From Tardiphaga sp. vice304 (lineage in GTDB: Bacteria > Pseudomonadota > Alphaproteobacteria > Rhizobiales > Xanthobacteraceae), in contig NZ_CP041402.1 in the NCBI RefSeq assembly GCF_007018905.1, positions 3,460,001 through 3,524,000 on the forward strand: a stretch of DNA of 64,000 nucleotides. Direction: 5' to 3'. This document shows positions 38,174 to 47,376 of the stretch, one piece after another. Positions within the stretch are counted from its first letter, which is position 1. Each line of letters begins with the position of its first letter. The position numbers and the translations under genes were made by a program. The notes under the pieces are model-generated. The model saw nothing but the letters and a program-made list of their open reading frames with translations, had not been told where the DNA came from and did not search any database.

Positions 38174-39070
38174 CTACTTCCGGCGTGCATTCAGCGCCGA
38201 GGCGACGCGGCTGACCGGCGCGCGGCCGATCAGCGCGCTGATCGTGTTGGTCGCGGCCAACAGCTTCTCCATGTCGACGGATGTCGCGATCCCCATCCCT
38301 TCCAGCATGTAGACCACGTCCTCGGTGCCGACATTGCCGGTCGCGCCCGGCGCATAGGGACAACCGCCGAGACCGCCGGCGGCGGAATCGATGACGCGAC
38401 AGCCCTCCTCCAGCCCCGCGTAGATGTTGGCCAGCGCCTGCCCGTAGGTGTCGTGGAAATGCATCGCGAGGCCGTGCATCGGCACCGCTTCGGCGCAGGC
38501 GCGCAGCAGCGCGCGGGCCTTTTTCGGCGTGCCGACGCCAATCGTGTCGCCCAATGATACTTCGTAGCAGCCGAGGTCCCACAGCGTCGTGGTGACATCG
38601 ACCACCGACTGCAGATCGACCTCGCCGTCATAGGGGCAGCCCAGCACGCAGGACACGTAGCCGCGGACCCGGATGCCGTCGGCCTGGGCGCGCGAGATCA
38701 CCGGCCGGAAGCGCTCGATGGATTCCGCCACCGAGCAATTGATGTTGGCGCGGGAAAAACCTTCGGAGGCCGAGGCGAACACCGCGACCACTTCGGCCCC
38801 GACGGCCTTGGCGGCCTCATAGCCCTTCTCGTTCGGCACCAGCACGTGGAATTCGCCGGGCAGATCCTTCACGCCGAGAAACACCCGATCGGATCCCTGC
38901 ATCTTCGGGATCGCCTTCGGCGACACGAACGAGCCAACCTCCACCGTATGCAGCCCGGCGCCGACCAGCGCCTTCACGAAAGCGATGCGGTCCTCGACCG
39001 AGACCGGTGTCTTTTCGTTCTGCAGCCCGTCGCGTGGACCGACTTCGACAATGCGGACAGCGTCGCTCAT
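38174..39070 (-). CDS. mvaB: Hydroxymethylglutaryl-CoA lyase (298 aa)
   Basis: Cleaves HMG-CoA to acetyl-CoA and acetoacetate, the last step of leucine catabolism. TIM-barrel motifs seen: VEVGPRDGLQNE (substrate and metal site), VEVGSFVSPKAIPKM, YVSCVLGCPYDGEVD, HFHDTYGQALAN (metal histidines) and the active-site cysteine loop GLGGCPYAPGATGNVGTEDVVY. Its ATG overlaps the mccA stop by four bases, placing it last in the mccB-mccA-mvaB operon. Confidence 0.94.
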   Translation of the reverse strand: MSDAVRIVEVGPRDGLQNEKTPVSVEDRIAFVKALVGAGLHTVEVGSFVSPKAIPKMQGSDRVFLGVKDLPGEFHVLVPNEKGYEAAKAVGAEVVAVFASASEGFSRANINCSVAESIERFRPVISRAQADGIRVRGYVSCVLGCPYDGEVDLQSVVDVTTTLWDLGCYEVSLGDTIGVGTPKKARALLRACAEAVPMHGLAMHFHDTYGQALANIYAGLEEGCRVIDSAAGGLGGCPYAPGATGNVGTEDVVYMLEGMGIATSVDMEKLLAATNTISALIGRAPVSRVASALNARRK

Positions 39071-41076
39071 GGTGTCTTGTCTTCTGCGGGTTCGACGATG
39101 GCGAGTTCGACGCCTTCCTGGACGATGTCGCCGACGCGGCAGCGCAGGCTGGTCAGCACGCCCGCGAACGGCGCGCGCAAGGTCTGCTCCATCTTCATGA
39201 CTTCCAGCGTCAGGATCGCCGCGCCCTTCTCCAGATGCGCGCCCTCCTCCGCCAGCAATGCCACCACGGTGCCGGGCAGCGGCGCCACGATCCTGTCGTC
39301 ACCGACATGCTCCTCGTCGTCGCCGCCGAACGGATCGACCCAATGCATGTCGAAACGGCCATGGCGGGTGCGCAGATAGAGTTCGTGGCCCTCGATCACC
39401 GCATGAACGCGCGACCGCGCGCCATCGCGGGTGAGATCGAACTGGCCGGTCTCGCCGGCGGACGTCGTAAATACGAAGCCGCGATCGCCGATCAGGAGCT
39501 GCGCCGGCCCGCTGCCATAGGCCAGCGTCACCTGATGCACGCTGTCGCCGTGGCGGAATTTGAACACGCGATGGCGGCGCCCGACCGGCATCCAGCCGGC
39601 GGTCTGCCACGGCGAAGGCGCTGTGACCTGCGCCTGCTCCGCACGGAGGATCGCTGCCACGGCCGCGCATAGTTCAAGATCGCCGGGCGCCGCGGCGGCG
39701 GGCGTCAGCGCGGACAGCTCGCGTTCGATGAAGCCGGTGTCGATGGTGTTGGCGCGGACGTGCGGATGCGTCAGCAGCGCGGACAAAAACGGAATGTTGG
39801 TGACGATGCCGCGGATGTCGGTGTCTTCCAGCCCGCGGTTGAGCCGGTCGATCGCCGCCTCACGCGTCGGCGCAAAGGCGATCACCTTGGCGAGCATCGC
39901 GTCGTAGTTCGGCGACACGCTGTCGCCTTCACGATAGCCGGCGTCGATGCGCAGGCCATGGCTTTCGGCCGGCGTGCGCCAGGTGGTGATGCGGCCGACC
40001 GACGGCATGAAATTCTTGTGCGGGTTCTCGGCATAGACGCGCGCCTCGATGGCGTGGCCATTCAGCGTGATCTGATCCTGCGTCAGCGGCAGCGTCTCGC
40101 CAAAGGCGACGCGCAACTGCCATTCGACCAGATCGATGCCCGTGATCAGTTCGGTGACAGGATGCTCGACCTGCAGCCGCGTGTTCATCTCGATGAAAAA
40201 CACCTCGCAGCCGTCGGAGACGAACTCGATGGTGCCGGCCCCGACATAGTTGACCGCGCCCGCCGCCTTTCGCGCGGCAGCGCAGACGGCTTCGCGTTGC
40301 TCGGCGTTGAGCGTCGGCGACGGCGCTTCCTCGATCACCTTCTGGTGGCGGCGCTGCAGCGTGCATTCGCGCTCGAACAGCGAGACCAGATTACCGTGAG
40401 AGTCCCCGACGACCTGCACCTCGATGTGGCGGGGATTGTCGACGTACTTCTCGATCAGCATGCGGTCGTCGCCGAATGCCGCCTTGGCCTCGCGCTTGGC
40501 ACTGACGATGGCATCGCTGAGTTCGCCGGCCGAACGCACCACGCGCATGCCGCGCCCGCCGCCGCCGGCCGAGGCCTTCACCAGCACCGGGAAGCCGATC
40601 TTGGCGGCCTCCGCCGCCAGCGTCGCCTCGTCCTGCGCCTCGCCGTGAAAGCCCGGCACTAGCGGCACGCCGGCCTTCTCCATCAATTGCTTGGAGCCCG
40701 ATTTCGAGCCCATCGCGACGATCATGTCGGCGGTCGGGCCGACGAAGACGAGGCCCGCCTCGGCGCAGGCCTGCGCGAATTCGGCGCTCTCCGACAGAAA
40801 GCCGTAGCCGGGATGGATTGCCTCCGTTCCCGTCTTTTTTGCAGCCTCAAGCACGTTGGCGATGTTGAGATAGGAATCGCGGGCCCGCGCCGGCCCGATC
40901 AGCACGGCCTCGTCGGCTTCCGTGACGTGCAACGCGCCGGCGTCGGCTTCCGAATAGACCGCGACGGTGCGCAGCCCCATGGCGCGGGCGGTGCGGATGA
41001 CGCGGCAGGCGATCTCGCCGCGGTTGGCGATCAGCAATGTGCGAAATTTCCGGTAGAGCGCGGGTGCGGCCATCAT
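39067..41076 (-). CDS. mccA: Methylcrotonyl-CoA carboxylase, biotin-containing alpha subunit (669 aa)
   Basis: Biotin carboxylase and carrier subunit of the leucine-pathway carboxylase. Order: biotin carboxylase N-domain (TLLIANRGEIACRVIRTAR), ATP-grasp (ASAGGGGRGMRVV; FIEMNTRLQVEHPVTE), carboxylase C-domain, a BT-type linker, and the C-terminal biotinyl domain with EVMKMEQ, biotin-accepting Lys628. The ATG at 41076 shares one base with the mccB stop (TGATG). The pairing with mccB and mvaB identifies it as methylcrotonyl- rather than propionyl- or acetyl-CoA-specific; specificity is inferred from operon context. Confidence 0.92.
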   Translation of the reverse strand: MMAAPALYRKFRTLLIANRGEIACRVIRTARAMGLRTVAVYSEADAGALHVTEADEAVLIGPARARDSYLNIANVLEAAKKTGTEAIHPGYGFLSESAEFAQACAEAGLVFVGPTADMIVAMGSKSGSKQLMEKAGVPLVPGFHGEAQDEATLAAEAAKIGFPVLVKASAGGGGRGMRVVRSAGELSDAIVSAKREAKAAFGDDRMLIEKYVDNPRHIEVQVVGDSHGNLVSLFERECTLQRRHQKVIEEAPSPTLNAEQREAVCAAARKAAGAVNYVGAGTIEFVSDGCEVFFIEMNTRLQVEHPVTELITGIDLVEWQLRVAFGETLPLTQDQITLNGHAIEARVYAENPHKNFMPSVGRITTWRTPAESHGLRIDAGYREGDSVSPNYDAMLAKVIAFAPTREAAIDRLNRGLEDTDIRGIVTNIPFLSALLTHPHVRANTIDTGFIERELSALTPAAAAPGDLELCAAVAAILRAEQAQVTAPSPWQTAGWMPVGRRHRVFKFRHGDSVHQVTLAYGSGPAQLLIGDRGFVFTTSAGETGQFDLTRDGARSRVHAVIEGHELYLRTRHGRFDMHWVDPFGGDDEEHVGDDRIVAPLPGTVVALLAEEGAHLEKGAAILTLEVMKMEQTLRAPFAGVLTSLRCRVGDIVQEGVELAIVEPAEDKTP

Positions 41077-42680
41077 CACATCCTGAACAGGCCGAAGCGC
41101 GTCGGCTCGATCGGCGCGTTGGCCGAGGCCGACAGGCCCAATCCCAGCACCAGTCGCGTGTCGACGGGATCGATCACGCCGTCGTCCCACAGCCGCGCGG
41201 TGGCGTAATACGGGCTGCCCTGACTTTCAAACTGGTCGCGCGTCGGCTTGCGGAAGGCTTCTTCTTCCTCGACCGACCACGAGCCGCCCTTGGCCTCGAT
41301 GTTGTCGCGGCGCAGCGTACTCAGCACCATCGCGGCCTGCTCGCCGCCCATCACCGAGATGCGGGCATTCGGCCACATCCACAGGAAGCGCGGTGAGTAG
41401 GCGCGACCGCACATGCCGTAATTGCCGGCGCCGTAGGAGCCGCCGACGACCACGGTAAATTTCGGCACGTTGGCGGTGGCGACCGCGGTCACCAGCTTGG
41501 CGCCGTCGCGGGCGATGCCGCCGGCCTCGTATTTCTTGCCGACCATGAAGCCGGTGATGTTCTGCAGGAACACCAGCGGGATATTGCGCTGGCAGCACAG
41601 CTCGATGAAGTGCGCGCCCTTCAGCGAGCTCTCGCTGAACAGGATGCCGTTATTGGCGATGATGCCGACCGGAAAACCCCAGATATGCGCGAAGCCCGTG
41701 ATCAGCGTCGTGCCGTACAATTTCTTGAACTCGTCGAACTCCGAGCCGTCGACGATCCGCGCGATGATGTCATGCATGTCGAACGGTTTTCGCGCGTCCG
41801 CCGGGATCACGCCGTAGAGCTCGTCCGCTGGATACAGCGGATCGCGCGGCGGCTGCATGTTCAAGGCGGCACGCTCCGGCTGCTTCAGCGTCGCCACGAT
41901 CCTTCGCGCAATGCCGATCGCGTGGCCATCGTTCTGCGCATAATGGTCGGTGACCCCCGACTGCCGCGAGTGCACGTCGGCGCCGCCGAGTTCTTCCGCG
42001 GTGACCACCTCGCCAGTCGCGGCCTTCACCAGCGGCGGCCCGCCAAGGAAGATGGTGCCCTGGTTGCGCACGATGATGCTCTCGTCGGACATCGCCGGCA
42101 TGTAGGCGCCGCCGGCGGTGCAGGAGCCCATTACGATGGCGATCTGGGCGATGCCGGCCGCCGACATCTGCGCCTGATTGTAGAAGATGCGGCCGAAGTG
42201 GCGCTCGTCGGGAAATATCTCGTCCTGCTGCGGCAGAAAGGCGCCGCCGGAATCCACCATGTAGATGCAGGGCAGCCGGTTCTGCATCGCGATATCCTGC
42301 GCGCGTAAATGCTTCTTCACGGTCATCGGATAATAGGTGCCGCCCTTGATGGTGGCGTCATTGGCCACGATCATGCATTCGCGCCCCGAAACCCGGCCGA
42401 CGCCGGTGACGACGCTCGCGGAATGGACGTCGCCGCCATAGAGGCCGTGGGCGGCCAGCGGTGACAATTCGAGGAAGGCGGTACCGGGATCGATCAAGAG
42501 ATCGACGCGCTCGCGCGCCAGCATTTTTCCGCGCGCCCGGTGCTTGGCCGTCGAAGCTTCGCCGCCGCCGCCGGCGACCGCGCCGAGCTTGTCACGCAAT
42601 TCGGCGACCTGGGCCTGCATGGCCTCGACGTTGCGCCTGAAATCGATTGATCCGGGATCAATGGTCGAGCGAAGCGACAT
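41076..42680 (-). CDS. mccB: Methylcrotonyl-CoA carboxylase carboxyltransferase beta subunit (534 aa)
   Basis: Carboxyltransferase of the crotonase-like double-domain type. Typical segments are [76 protein letters not shown] and, in the C-domain, [21 protein letters not shown]. First gene of the leucine-degradation operon; no isovaleryl-CoA dehydrogenase gene is seen upstream within the window. Confidence 0.94.
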   Translation of the reverse strand: MSLRSTIDPGSIDFRRNVEAMQAQVAELRDKLGAVAGGGGEASTAKHRARGKMLARERVDLLIDPGTAFLELSPLAAHGLYGGDVHSASVVTGVGRVSGRECMIVANDATIKGGTYYPMTVKKHLRAQDIAMQNRLPCIYMVDSGGAFLPQQDEIFPDERHFGRIFYNQAQMSAAGIAQIAIVMGSCTAGGAYMPAMSDESIIVRNQGTIFLGGPPLVKAATGEVVTAEELGGADVHSRQSGVTDHYAQNDGHAIGIARRIVATLKQPERAALNMQPPRDPLYPADELYGVIPADARKPFDMHDIIARIVDGSEFDEFKKLYGTTLITGFAHIWGFPVGIIANNGILFSESSLKGAHFIELCCQRNIPLVFLQNITGFMVGKKYEAGGIARDGAKLVTAVATANVPKFTVVVGGSYGAGNYGMCGRAYSPRFLWMWPNARISVMGGEQAAMVLSTLRRDNIEAKGGSWSVEEEEAFRKPTRDQFESQGSPYYATARLWDDGVIDPVDTRLVLGLGLSASANAPIEPTRFGLFRM

Positions 42681-42792
42681 CGTCTTCCGTTTCCCGCATT
42701 ATTTTCTTGTGGCACGCGGCCGTTGATCGACCGTCGTGATGGTGTCATTGCGCGCCAGAGGGGCGCAACCCCGCTTTACGCTGGCAGGTGGC

Positions 42793-43098
42793 TCAGTGCG
42801 TCCAGGGCTCGGACCGCCGGAACGCGAAATTGTCGGAATAGGCGATGGTGCGGGGCGCGCGCACCCTGGGCTCGATCACCTGATAGGCGATGCCTTCGCG
42901 TTCGCAATAGGCGATCGCCTCTTCCTTGCTGTGGAAATGCAGCGACAATTGCTGCTTCATGTCGCCCGAGGAGGTCCATCCCATCAAGGGCTCGATCACC
43001 CGCGCCTGCTCCGGCTCGTAATCGAGCTGCCATTCGCGGGTCTTGGCAAGCCCGGCCTGCATGGCGTTCTTGGCGGCCTTGAAGATGCGTGCGGTCAT
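42793..43098 (-). CDS. ETC complex I subunit, NDUFS4-like (101 aa)
   Basis: Accessory subunit of respiratory NADH dehydrogenase, homologous to mitochondrial NDUFS4 and characteristic of Alphaproteobacteria. The start MTARIFKAAKNAMQAG, then WQLDYEPE, PLMGWTSSGDMKQQLSLHF, the KEEAIAYCEREGIAY helix and the C-terminal YSDNFAFRRSEPWTH are the family signature. The ATG at 43098 gives the usual length; the frame upstream to 43230 is probably untranslated. It is monocistronic and far from the main nuo operon, as is usual for this subunit. Confidence 0.92.
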   Translation of the reverse strand: MTARIFKAAKNAMQAGLAKTREWQLDYEPEQARVIEPLMGWTSSGDMKQQLSLHFHSKEEAIAYCEREGIAYQVIEPRVRAPRTIAYSDNFAFRRSEPWTH

Positions 43099-43315
43099 GA
43101 ACAGACGGCCTCTTGAGATGCGACATTGCGCCGAATTGGTAGAATCGGCGCCGCCACTATACTGATTCGTCGCGGATTGCCTGCGATTCCGCCATCGGGC
43201 GGATCCTGTGATTTGGTATATTCTTTCCACGGCGTCGTGACAATCGGGGCAAGAAGCTGCTTAGTTCGCTGTATTGCCCGATATTGCCCGGTCCCGATCA
43301 GCACGAACGGCCCTC

Positions 43316-44518
43316 ATGGAAATAAACGCCACACTCCCCCCGAAGGGCCGCGACCTCCGGCTGGACCTGTTCCGCGGCATCGCCAACTGGGCGATTTTCC
43401 TCGACCACATCCCGGACAACGTCGTCAACTGGGTCACCACCCGGAATTACGGCTTTTCGGACGCGGCCGATCTGTTCGTGTTCATTTCCGGCTACACCGC
43501 CTCCTTCGTCTACGCCAAGATGATGCTGGAGCGCGGCTTCATCGTCGGCGCGACCCGGCTGTTCAAGCGGGTCTGGCAGCTTTACGTCGCCCACGTCATC
43601 CTGTTCGTGATCTATATCGCCGCCATCGGCTATGTCGCGCAGCGCTACAATGACCCCGACATCATCAACGAATTCAACGTCGCCGGCCTCGTCGACAATC
43701 CGATCCAGACCCTCAGCCAGGGCCTGCTGCTCAAGTTCAAGCCGCTCAATCTGGACGTGCTGCCGCTCTACGTCATATTGATGGGCTTCTTTCCCCCAGT
43801 GCTGTGGCTGATGCTGCGCAAGCCGGACCTCACCATGCTGGGGTCGCTGGCGCTGTACTTTGCCGCGCGGCAGTTCGGCTGGAACCTGTCCGCCTATCCG
43901 TCCGGCGAGTGGTATTTCAACCCCTATACCTGGCAGTTGCTGTTCGTGTTCGGCGCCTGGTTCGCGCTCGGCGGCGCCGTCGAATCGCGCTCGGTAATCA
44001 AGTCGAAGGTGCTGCTGTATTTCGGCGTCGCCTATCTGCTGTTTTCGCTGGTGATGACGATGGCCGGCCGGTTTCCGGACTACGGCCACATGATGCCGGA
44101 CTGGCTGTTCGATGCCTTCAACCCGAACGACAAGACCAATCTCGCACCGTACCGCGTGCTGCACTTCGTCATCATCGCGTTCTTCGTGACGCGCTTCGTG
44201 CCCAAGGAATGGCGCGGGCTGGAATGGCGCGTGTTCCAGCCGCTGATCAAATGCGGCCAGCAGTCGCTCGCCGTATTCTGCGTCGGCGTGTTCCTGTCCT
44301 TCGTCGGCCACTTCCTGCTGATGATGAGCTCGGGCTCGCTGGCCTCGCAGATCTTCGTCAGCGCCGCCGGCCTCGCGCTGATGACGCTGGTGGCCTATTA
44401 CATCTCGTGGTCCAAGAAGCAGGACAAGCCGCTGCCTAAGCCGGCCGCTGCCGTGGCGCCAGCGACCACGACGTCGGCGACCAGCGCGTCGGCGACAACC
44501 GATCCAAAGCAAGGCTGA
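43316..44518 (+). CDS. opgC: OpgC-domain membrane protein (400 aa)
   Basis: Polytopic membrane protein of the OpgC family, related to acyltransferase 3, which decorates osmoregulated periplasmic glucans with succinyl or similar groups. N-terminal signature RDLRLDLFRGIANWAIFLDHIP with the conserved Arg/His, then DLFVFISGYTASFVYAKM. About ten hydrophobic segments follow and a disordered Ala/Thr/Pro tail. The ATG at 43316 is favoured over an upstream start. No glucan synthase gene is adjacent, so the substrate is inferred from the family. Confidence 0.88.
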   Translation: MEINATLPPKGRDLRLDLFRGIANWAIFLDHIPDNVVNWVTTRNYGFSDAADLFVFISGYTASFVYAKMMLERGFIVGATRLFKRVWQLYVAHVILFVIYIAAIGYVAQRYNDPDIINEFNVAGLVDNPIQTLSQGLLLKFKPLNLDVLPLYVILMGFFPPVLWLMLRKPDLTMLGSLALYFAARQFGWNLSAYPSGEWYFNPYTWQLLFVFGAWFALGGAVESRSVIKSKVLLYFGVAYLLFSLVMTMAGRFPDYGHMMPDWLFDAFNPNDKTNLAPYRVLHFVIIAFFVTRFVPKEWRGLEWRVFQPLIKCGQQSLAVFCVGVFLSFVGHFLLMMSSGSLASQIFVSAAGLALMTLVAYYISWSKKQDKPLPKPAAAVAPATTTSATSASATTDPKQG

Positions 44519-44540
44519 GCATCGCTCGCAGCGACCTGCT

Positions 44541-44569
44541 CAAGAAAAAGGGAGGGCAACCGCCCTCCC
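44541..44569 (-). terminator. Rho-independent terminator (minus; possibly bidirectional)
   Basis: GGGAGGGC (44550-44557) and GCCCTCCC (44562-44569) form an eight-pair stem with a four-base loop; on the minus strand it is followed by TTTTTCTTG. It ends the Gly/Tyr-rich gene at 44593 and lies in the convergent gap after opgC. Confidence 0.85.
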
Positions 44570-44592
44570 CGCCGTCTGAAACTCAGGTGCGC

Positions 44593-44898
44593 TTACCAGC
44601 GACCGCCGCCGTAGCCGTAGCCGCGATCCCAGCCGCCACGACGCGGACCGCCGTAGCCGCCGCCAAAGCCGTAGCGCGGACCCGGACGGCCATAGCCGTA
44701 GCGCGGACCGTAGCCGTAGTTCGGGCGACGGAAGCAGCGACCGTATTCATCGCAAACCAGGCGAACCTGCTCGACCTGACCGGACTGGCTCGCGCCGCCC
44801 TGCAAGGCCAGGCCGTTTGGCATGGCGGATGCAGAACCGGTGGAAACCGCCACGCCGCCGAGCGCAACCAAACCGGCGATCATCAATTTCAACTTCAT
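44593..44898 (-). CDS. Secreted Gly/Arg/Tyr-rich hypothetical protein (101 aa)
   Basis: ATG at 44898 has GAGGAG six bases upstream. A signal peptide (MKLKLMIAGLVALGGVAVSTGSASA) is followed by a short segment with two cysteines (VRLVCDEYGRCFRRP) and a low-complexity tail of G, Y, R and P repeats (GYGPRYGYGRPGPRYG). Such tails occur in many rhizobial small secreted proteins of unknown function. A strong terminator follows the stop. Confidence 0.8.
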   Translation of the reverse strand: MKLKLMIAGLVALGGVAVSTGSASAMPNGLALQGGASQSGQVEQVRLVCDEYGRCFRRPNYGYGPRYGYGRPGPRYGFGGGYGGPRRGGWDRGYGYGGGRW

Positions 44899-45062
44899 TT
44901 CAAACTCCTCGTTGGGCATCTTGAACGCGCGGTCGACCGAATGGTTGCGTACGAGCGGCTGCGTCGCGCAGCAGCACCGTCGTGAGCGGACTTCATGGCC
45001 GAACCATGGGGAGATCGGGTCAACTTGCCAGATACGACGAAAGACTCTGCGGCACTCGCCCC

Positions 45063-46586
45063 TCAGTTCGTCCGGCTCTTTGCCGCCTGGTCGAAGAACG
45101 CCTTCTCTTCCGCCGTCGCTTCGACGAGCTGGGCATCCTGGTCGTAGACGTCACCGCGGAATTGCACGATCTGGTCGCGCGTCATCCAAGCGGTGAGATA
45201 GATCCAGGCGACCGGAACCTTCTTTTCTAGCTTGACGCTCTGCTTCACGCCCGTGGCGATCGCCGCGTCGATCTGCGGGCGCTCCCAGTTCGGCGTCTCC
45301 TGCAGCAGCCAGGCCGCGAGATCGCGGACATTGTCGACGCGCACGCAGCCGTGCGATTCGAACCGGACGTCCTCGCTGAACAAATTCTTCTGGTTGGTAT
45401 CGTGCATGTAGACCGCATAGGCGTTCGGCATGTCGATCTTCAACTGCCCGAGCGCGTTCCAGGAGCCGGGCTCCTGGCGCACGAAGATGTTCGGCAGCTT
45501 CTCCGCCGCCCAGTCGATGCTGGCGGGATCGAGCACGTTCTCCTTGAAGTCCAGCACCTGCATGTGCAACCGGCTGAGATAGGTCGGATCCTTGCGCATA
45601 TGCGCGGCGATCTCGTTCTTGGTGATCGAGGCCGGCACGGTCCAGGTCGGGTTCAAATTGACGTTGTTGATCTCGGCGGTGACCGTCGGCGACGGCTTGT
45701 CGGCCTTGCCGAGGATGACGCGGTAGCGTCGCACCACCTTGTCATTCTCGACCGCCTCGGCAAAGGCCGCGGGCAGATTGACGACGACGTAGCGCTGGCC
45801 GAAGCGGAAGCCGATCGCGGCGATGCGTTGCAACGAGGCCTCGAGCTGCTGGATCCGCTTCTCGACCGGCACGTTGAGCGCGGTCAGCGTCCGCGGGCCG
45901 ATCGTCCCGGTGGTGGCGAGGCCGTGTCGCGCCTGGAAACGCTTCACGCCGGCAGCCAGTCCGGCGTTGTAGGGTCCCTTGGCTTCCGACGGCGCCAGAT
46001 CGCCGGTCATCACCAGACGCAGCCGCAGCATCTCGTCATGCGCGCCGGCGCTGCCCAGCGCGAATTTCGCCTCGGCCGGAATCTGCGGCCAGCCGCCGAG
46101 TTTGGCGATCGTGGAATAGGCGTCGATCGCCTCGCCGATCCGCTGCGCGGATCCGGCATCGAAGGTGGGCTCGGAGGATTGCGCGAGCAAGGCCGCCGAG
46201 CGGCTTTCCGGCGTGGCGACCGGGGCGTTCGATGCCGCCTTGTCGGCAGGCTTGGCCGGTGTTGTTGCGGGGGCCGCAGCCGAGGGCGCCGCGGGCGGTT
46301 GTTCGAGCGGCGCGACCGCGGGCTGAACCGGCGCGTTCACCACGGCCTGGATGGCCGCCGTAGTACCAGACGGCTTCACTGCGGCGGGTTTGGAAGTTGC
46401 TGCAGGCTTGGCAGACGGCACCGTCGCAGCCTTGGTAGCAGGCGCGGCGCTCGGAGCCGACGGCTGTTCGGCAGGTGCGCTGGCGGCCAGCGGCGCCAAG
46501 GGGCCGCCCGAGGTAACCTGGCCGGGTGCGGCCTCGATGCCGCCCGGGGCCAGCAAGGCGCTCATCAAAACCAGGGTCCGCTTCAT
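45063..46586 (-). CDS. L,D-transpeptidase with peptidoglycan-binding domain (507 aa)
   Basis: Periplasmic YcbB-type L,D-transpeptidase that makes 3-3 cross-links or attaches proteins to peptidoglycan. A short leader (MKRTLVLMSALLAPGGIEA) precedes a long Ala/Pro/Thr-rich linker (about 20-135), a peptidoglycan-binding repeat (VKRFQARHGLATTGTIGPRTL), and the YkuD domain with YMHDTNQKNLF and the active-site SHGCVRVDN (Cys414). All catalytic residues are present. The unusually long low-complexity linker probably spans the envelope. It stands alone on the minus strand. Confidence 0.92.
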   Translation of the reverse strand: MKRTLVLMSALLAPGGIEAAPGQVTSGGPLAPLAASAPAEQPSAPSAAPATKAATVPSAKPAATSKPAAVKPSGTTAAIQAVVNAPVQPAVAPLEQPPAAPSAAAPATTPAKPADKAASNAPVATPESRSAALLAQSSEPTFDAGSAQRIGEAIDAYSTIAKLGGWPQIPAEAKFALGSAGAHDEMLRLRLVMTGDLAPSEAKGPYNAGLAAGVKRFQARHGLATTGTIGPRTLTALNVPVEKRIQQLEASLQRIAAIGFRFGQRYVVVNLPAAFAEAVENDKVVRRYRVILGKADKPSPTVTAEINNVNLNPTWTVPASITKNEIAAHMRKDPTYLSRLHMQVLDFKENVLDPASIDWAAEKLPNIFVRQEPGSWNALGQLKIDMPNAYAVYMHDTNQKNLFSEDVRFESHGCVRVDNVRDLAAWLLQETPNWERPQIDAAIATGVKQSVKLEKKVPVAWIYLTAWMTRDQIVQFRGDVYDQDAQLVEATAEEKAFFDQAAKSRTN

Positions 46587-46661
46587 GATCCATCCCGCAT
46601 GTCAGTCAACGCGGGACGGTAGATCGACATTCACAACCAATCGTTAACTACTGCGGATCGG

Positions 46662-47114
46662 TCAGACCCCCGCCTGAACCTTCCAGGCCTTCATCGCAGC
46701 AATCTTGTCGACCAGCTCGGCGCGCTGCTTCGCCAGATGGCCTGACAGTGACGCTGGAAAGCCAAGCTTCTTGGCATCCTCGTACTTGCCGACATTGCGC
46801 TCCTCGCCGTCGATCAGGCCGGGCAGCACACTCTCGTCCAGACCGTCGAACAGCGAGCGCACCGACATGATCGTGCGGTGCACCGTGCTCATGAACGAAC
46901 CGCCCTCATCGGGTTTCTCGCCGGCGTCCGTCAGCGCGGCTCCCAGTTCATCGGCATGACGATTGTGAACGGCGATCATGTCACGGAACAGCGTCGTGAG
47001 CCCCCGGCCCTCGGCGTCCTCAAGAGCCTCCTGATATCCGTTTCGCGCGTCGATGGACGCGGTGTGCAGCGATTTCAGTTGATCGATCTGGTCGTTGGAA
47101 AGGGTGTGGGCCAT
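46662..47114 (-). CDS. DUF2383 / PA2169-family four-helix-bundle protein (150 aa)
   Basis: Ferritin-like helical bundle of unknown function. The family pattern is clear: LKSLHTASIDARNGYQEALE, HNRHADELGAAL, FMSTVHRTIMSVRSLF, and LPGLIDGEERNVGKYEDA. The ATG at 47114 has AAGGAG seven bases upstream; the upstream in-frame extension is basic and unlikely to be translated. Family members are often linked to stress or envelope maintenance but no activity is established. It is the last host gene before the mobile element. Confidence 0.88.
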   Translation of the reverse strand: MAHTLSNDQIDQLKSLHTASIDARNGYQEALEDAEGRGLTTLFRDMIAVHNRHADELGAALTDAGEKPDEGGSFMSTVHRTIMSVRSLFDGLDESVLPGLIDGEERNVGKYEDAKKLGFPASLSGHLAKQRAELVDKIAAMKAWKVQAGV

Positions 47115-47333
47115 AGCGGGTCTCCTTTGACGGCAGTAACCGCGACAAAAGAAACGGGTTCCGGCGGAGATCACAAAAAGCCATGGGAGAAAACGTCGCG
47201 GCCAGCGATGCCGCCTATAGCGCAACGGCGTGGCCGCCGGAAGCATGGTCGGGGCACAAGGATGCGAATATACCCATCCATTAAGTCAATAAAATCAATA
47301 AGCCCTTGCTCCACATAGGCTTAGCTCTTAGAA

Positions 47334-47366
47334 CTGTTACGAGTACCTGTTACGAATTGGTGTTAC
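47334..47366 (+). repeat. Short direct repeats upstream of the integrase
   Basis: CTGTTACGA occurs at 47334-47342 and again at 47347-47355, and a partial copy TGTTAC at 47361-47366, i.e. spacing of 13 bases, ending ten bases before the integrase ATG. They could be arm-type integrase sites or operator repeats controlling the integrase. Confidence 0.5.
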
Positions 47367-47376
47367 TGGGATTCCC

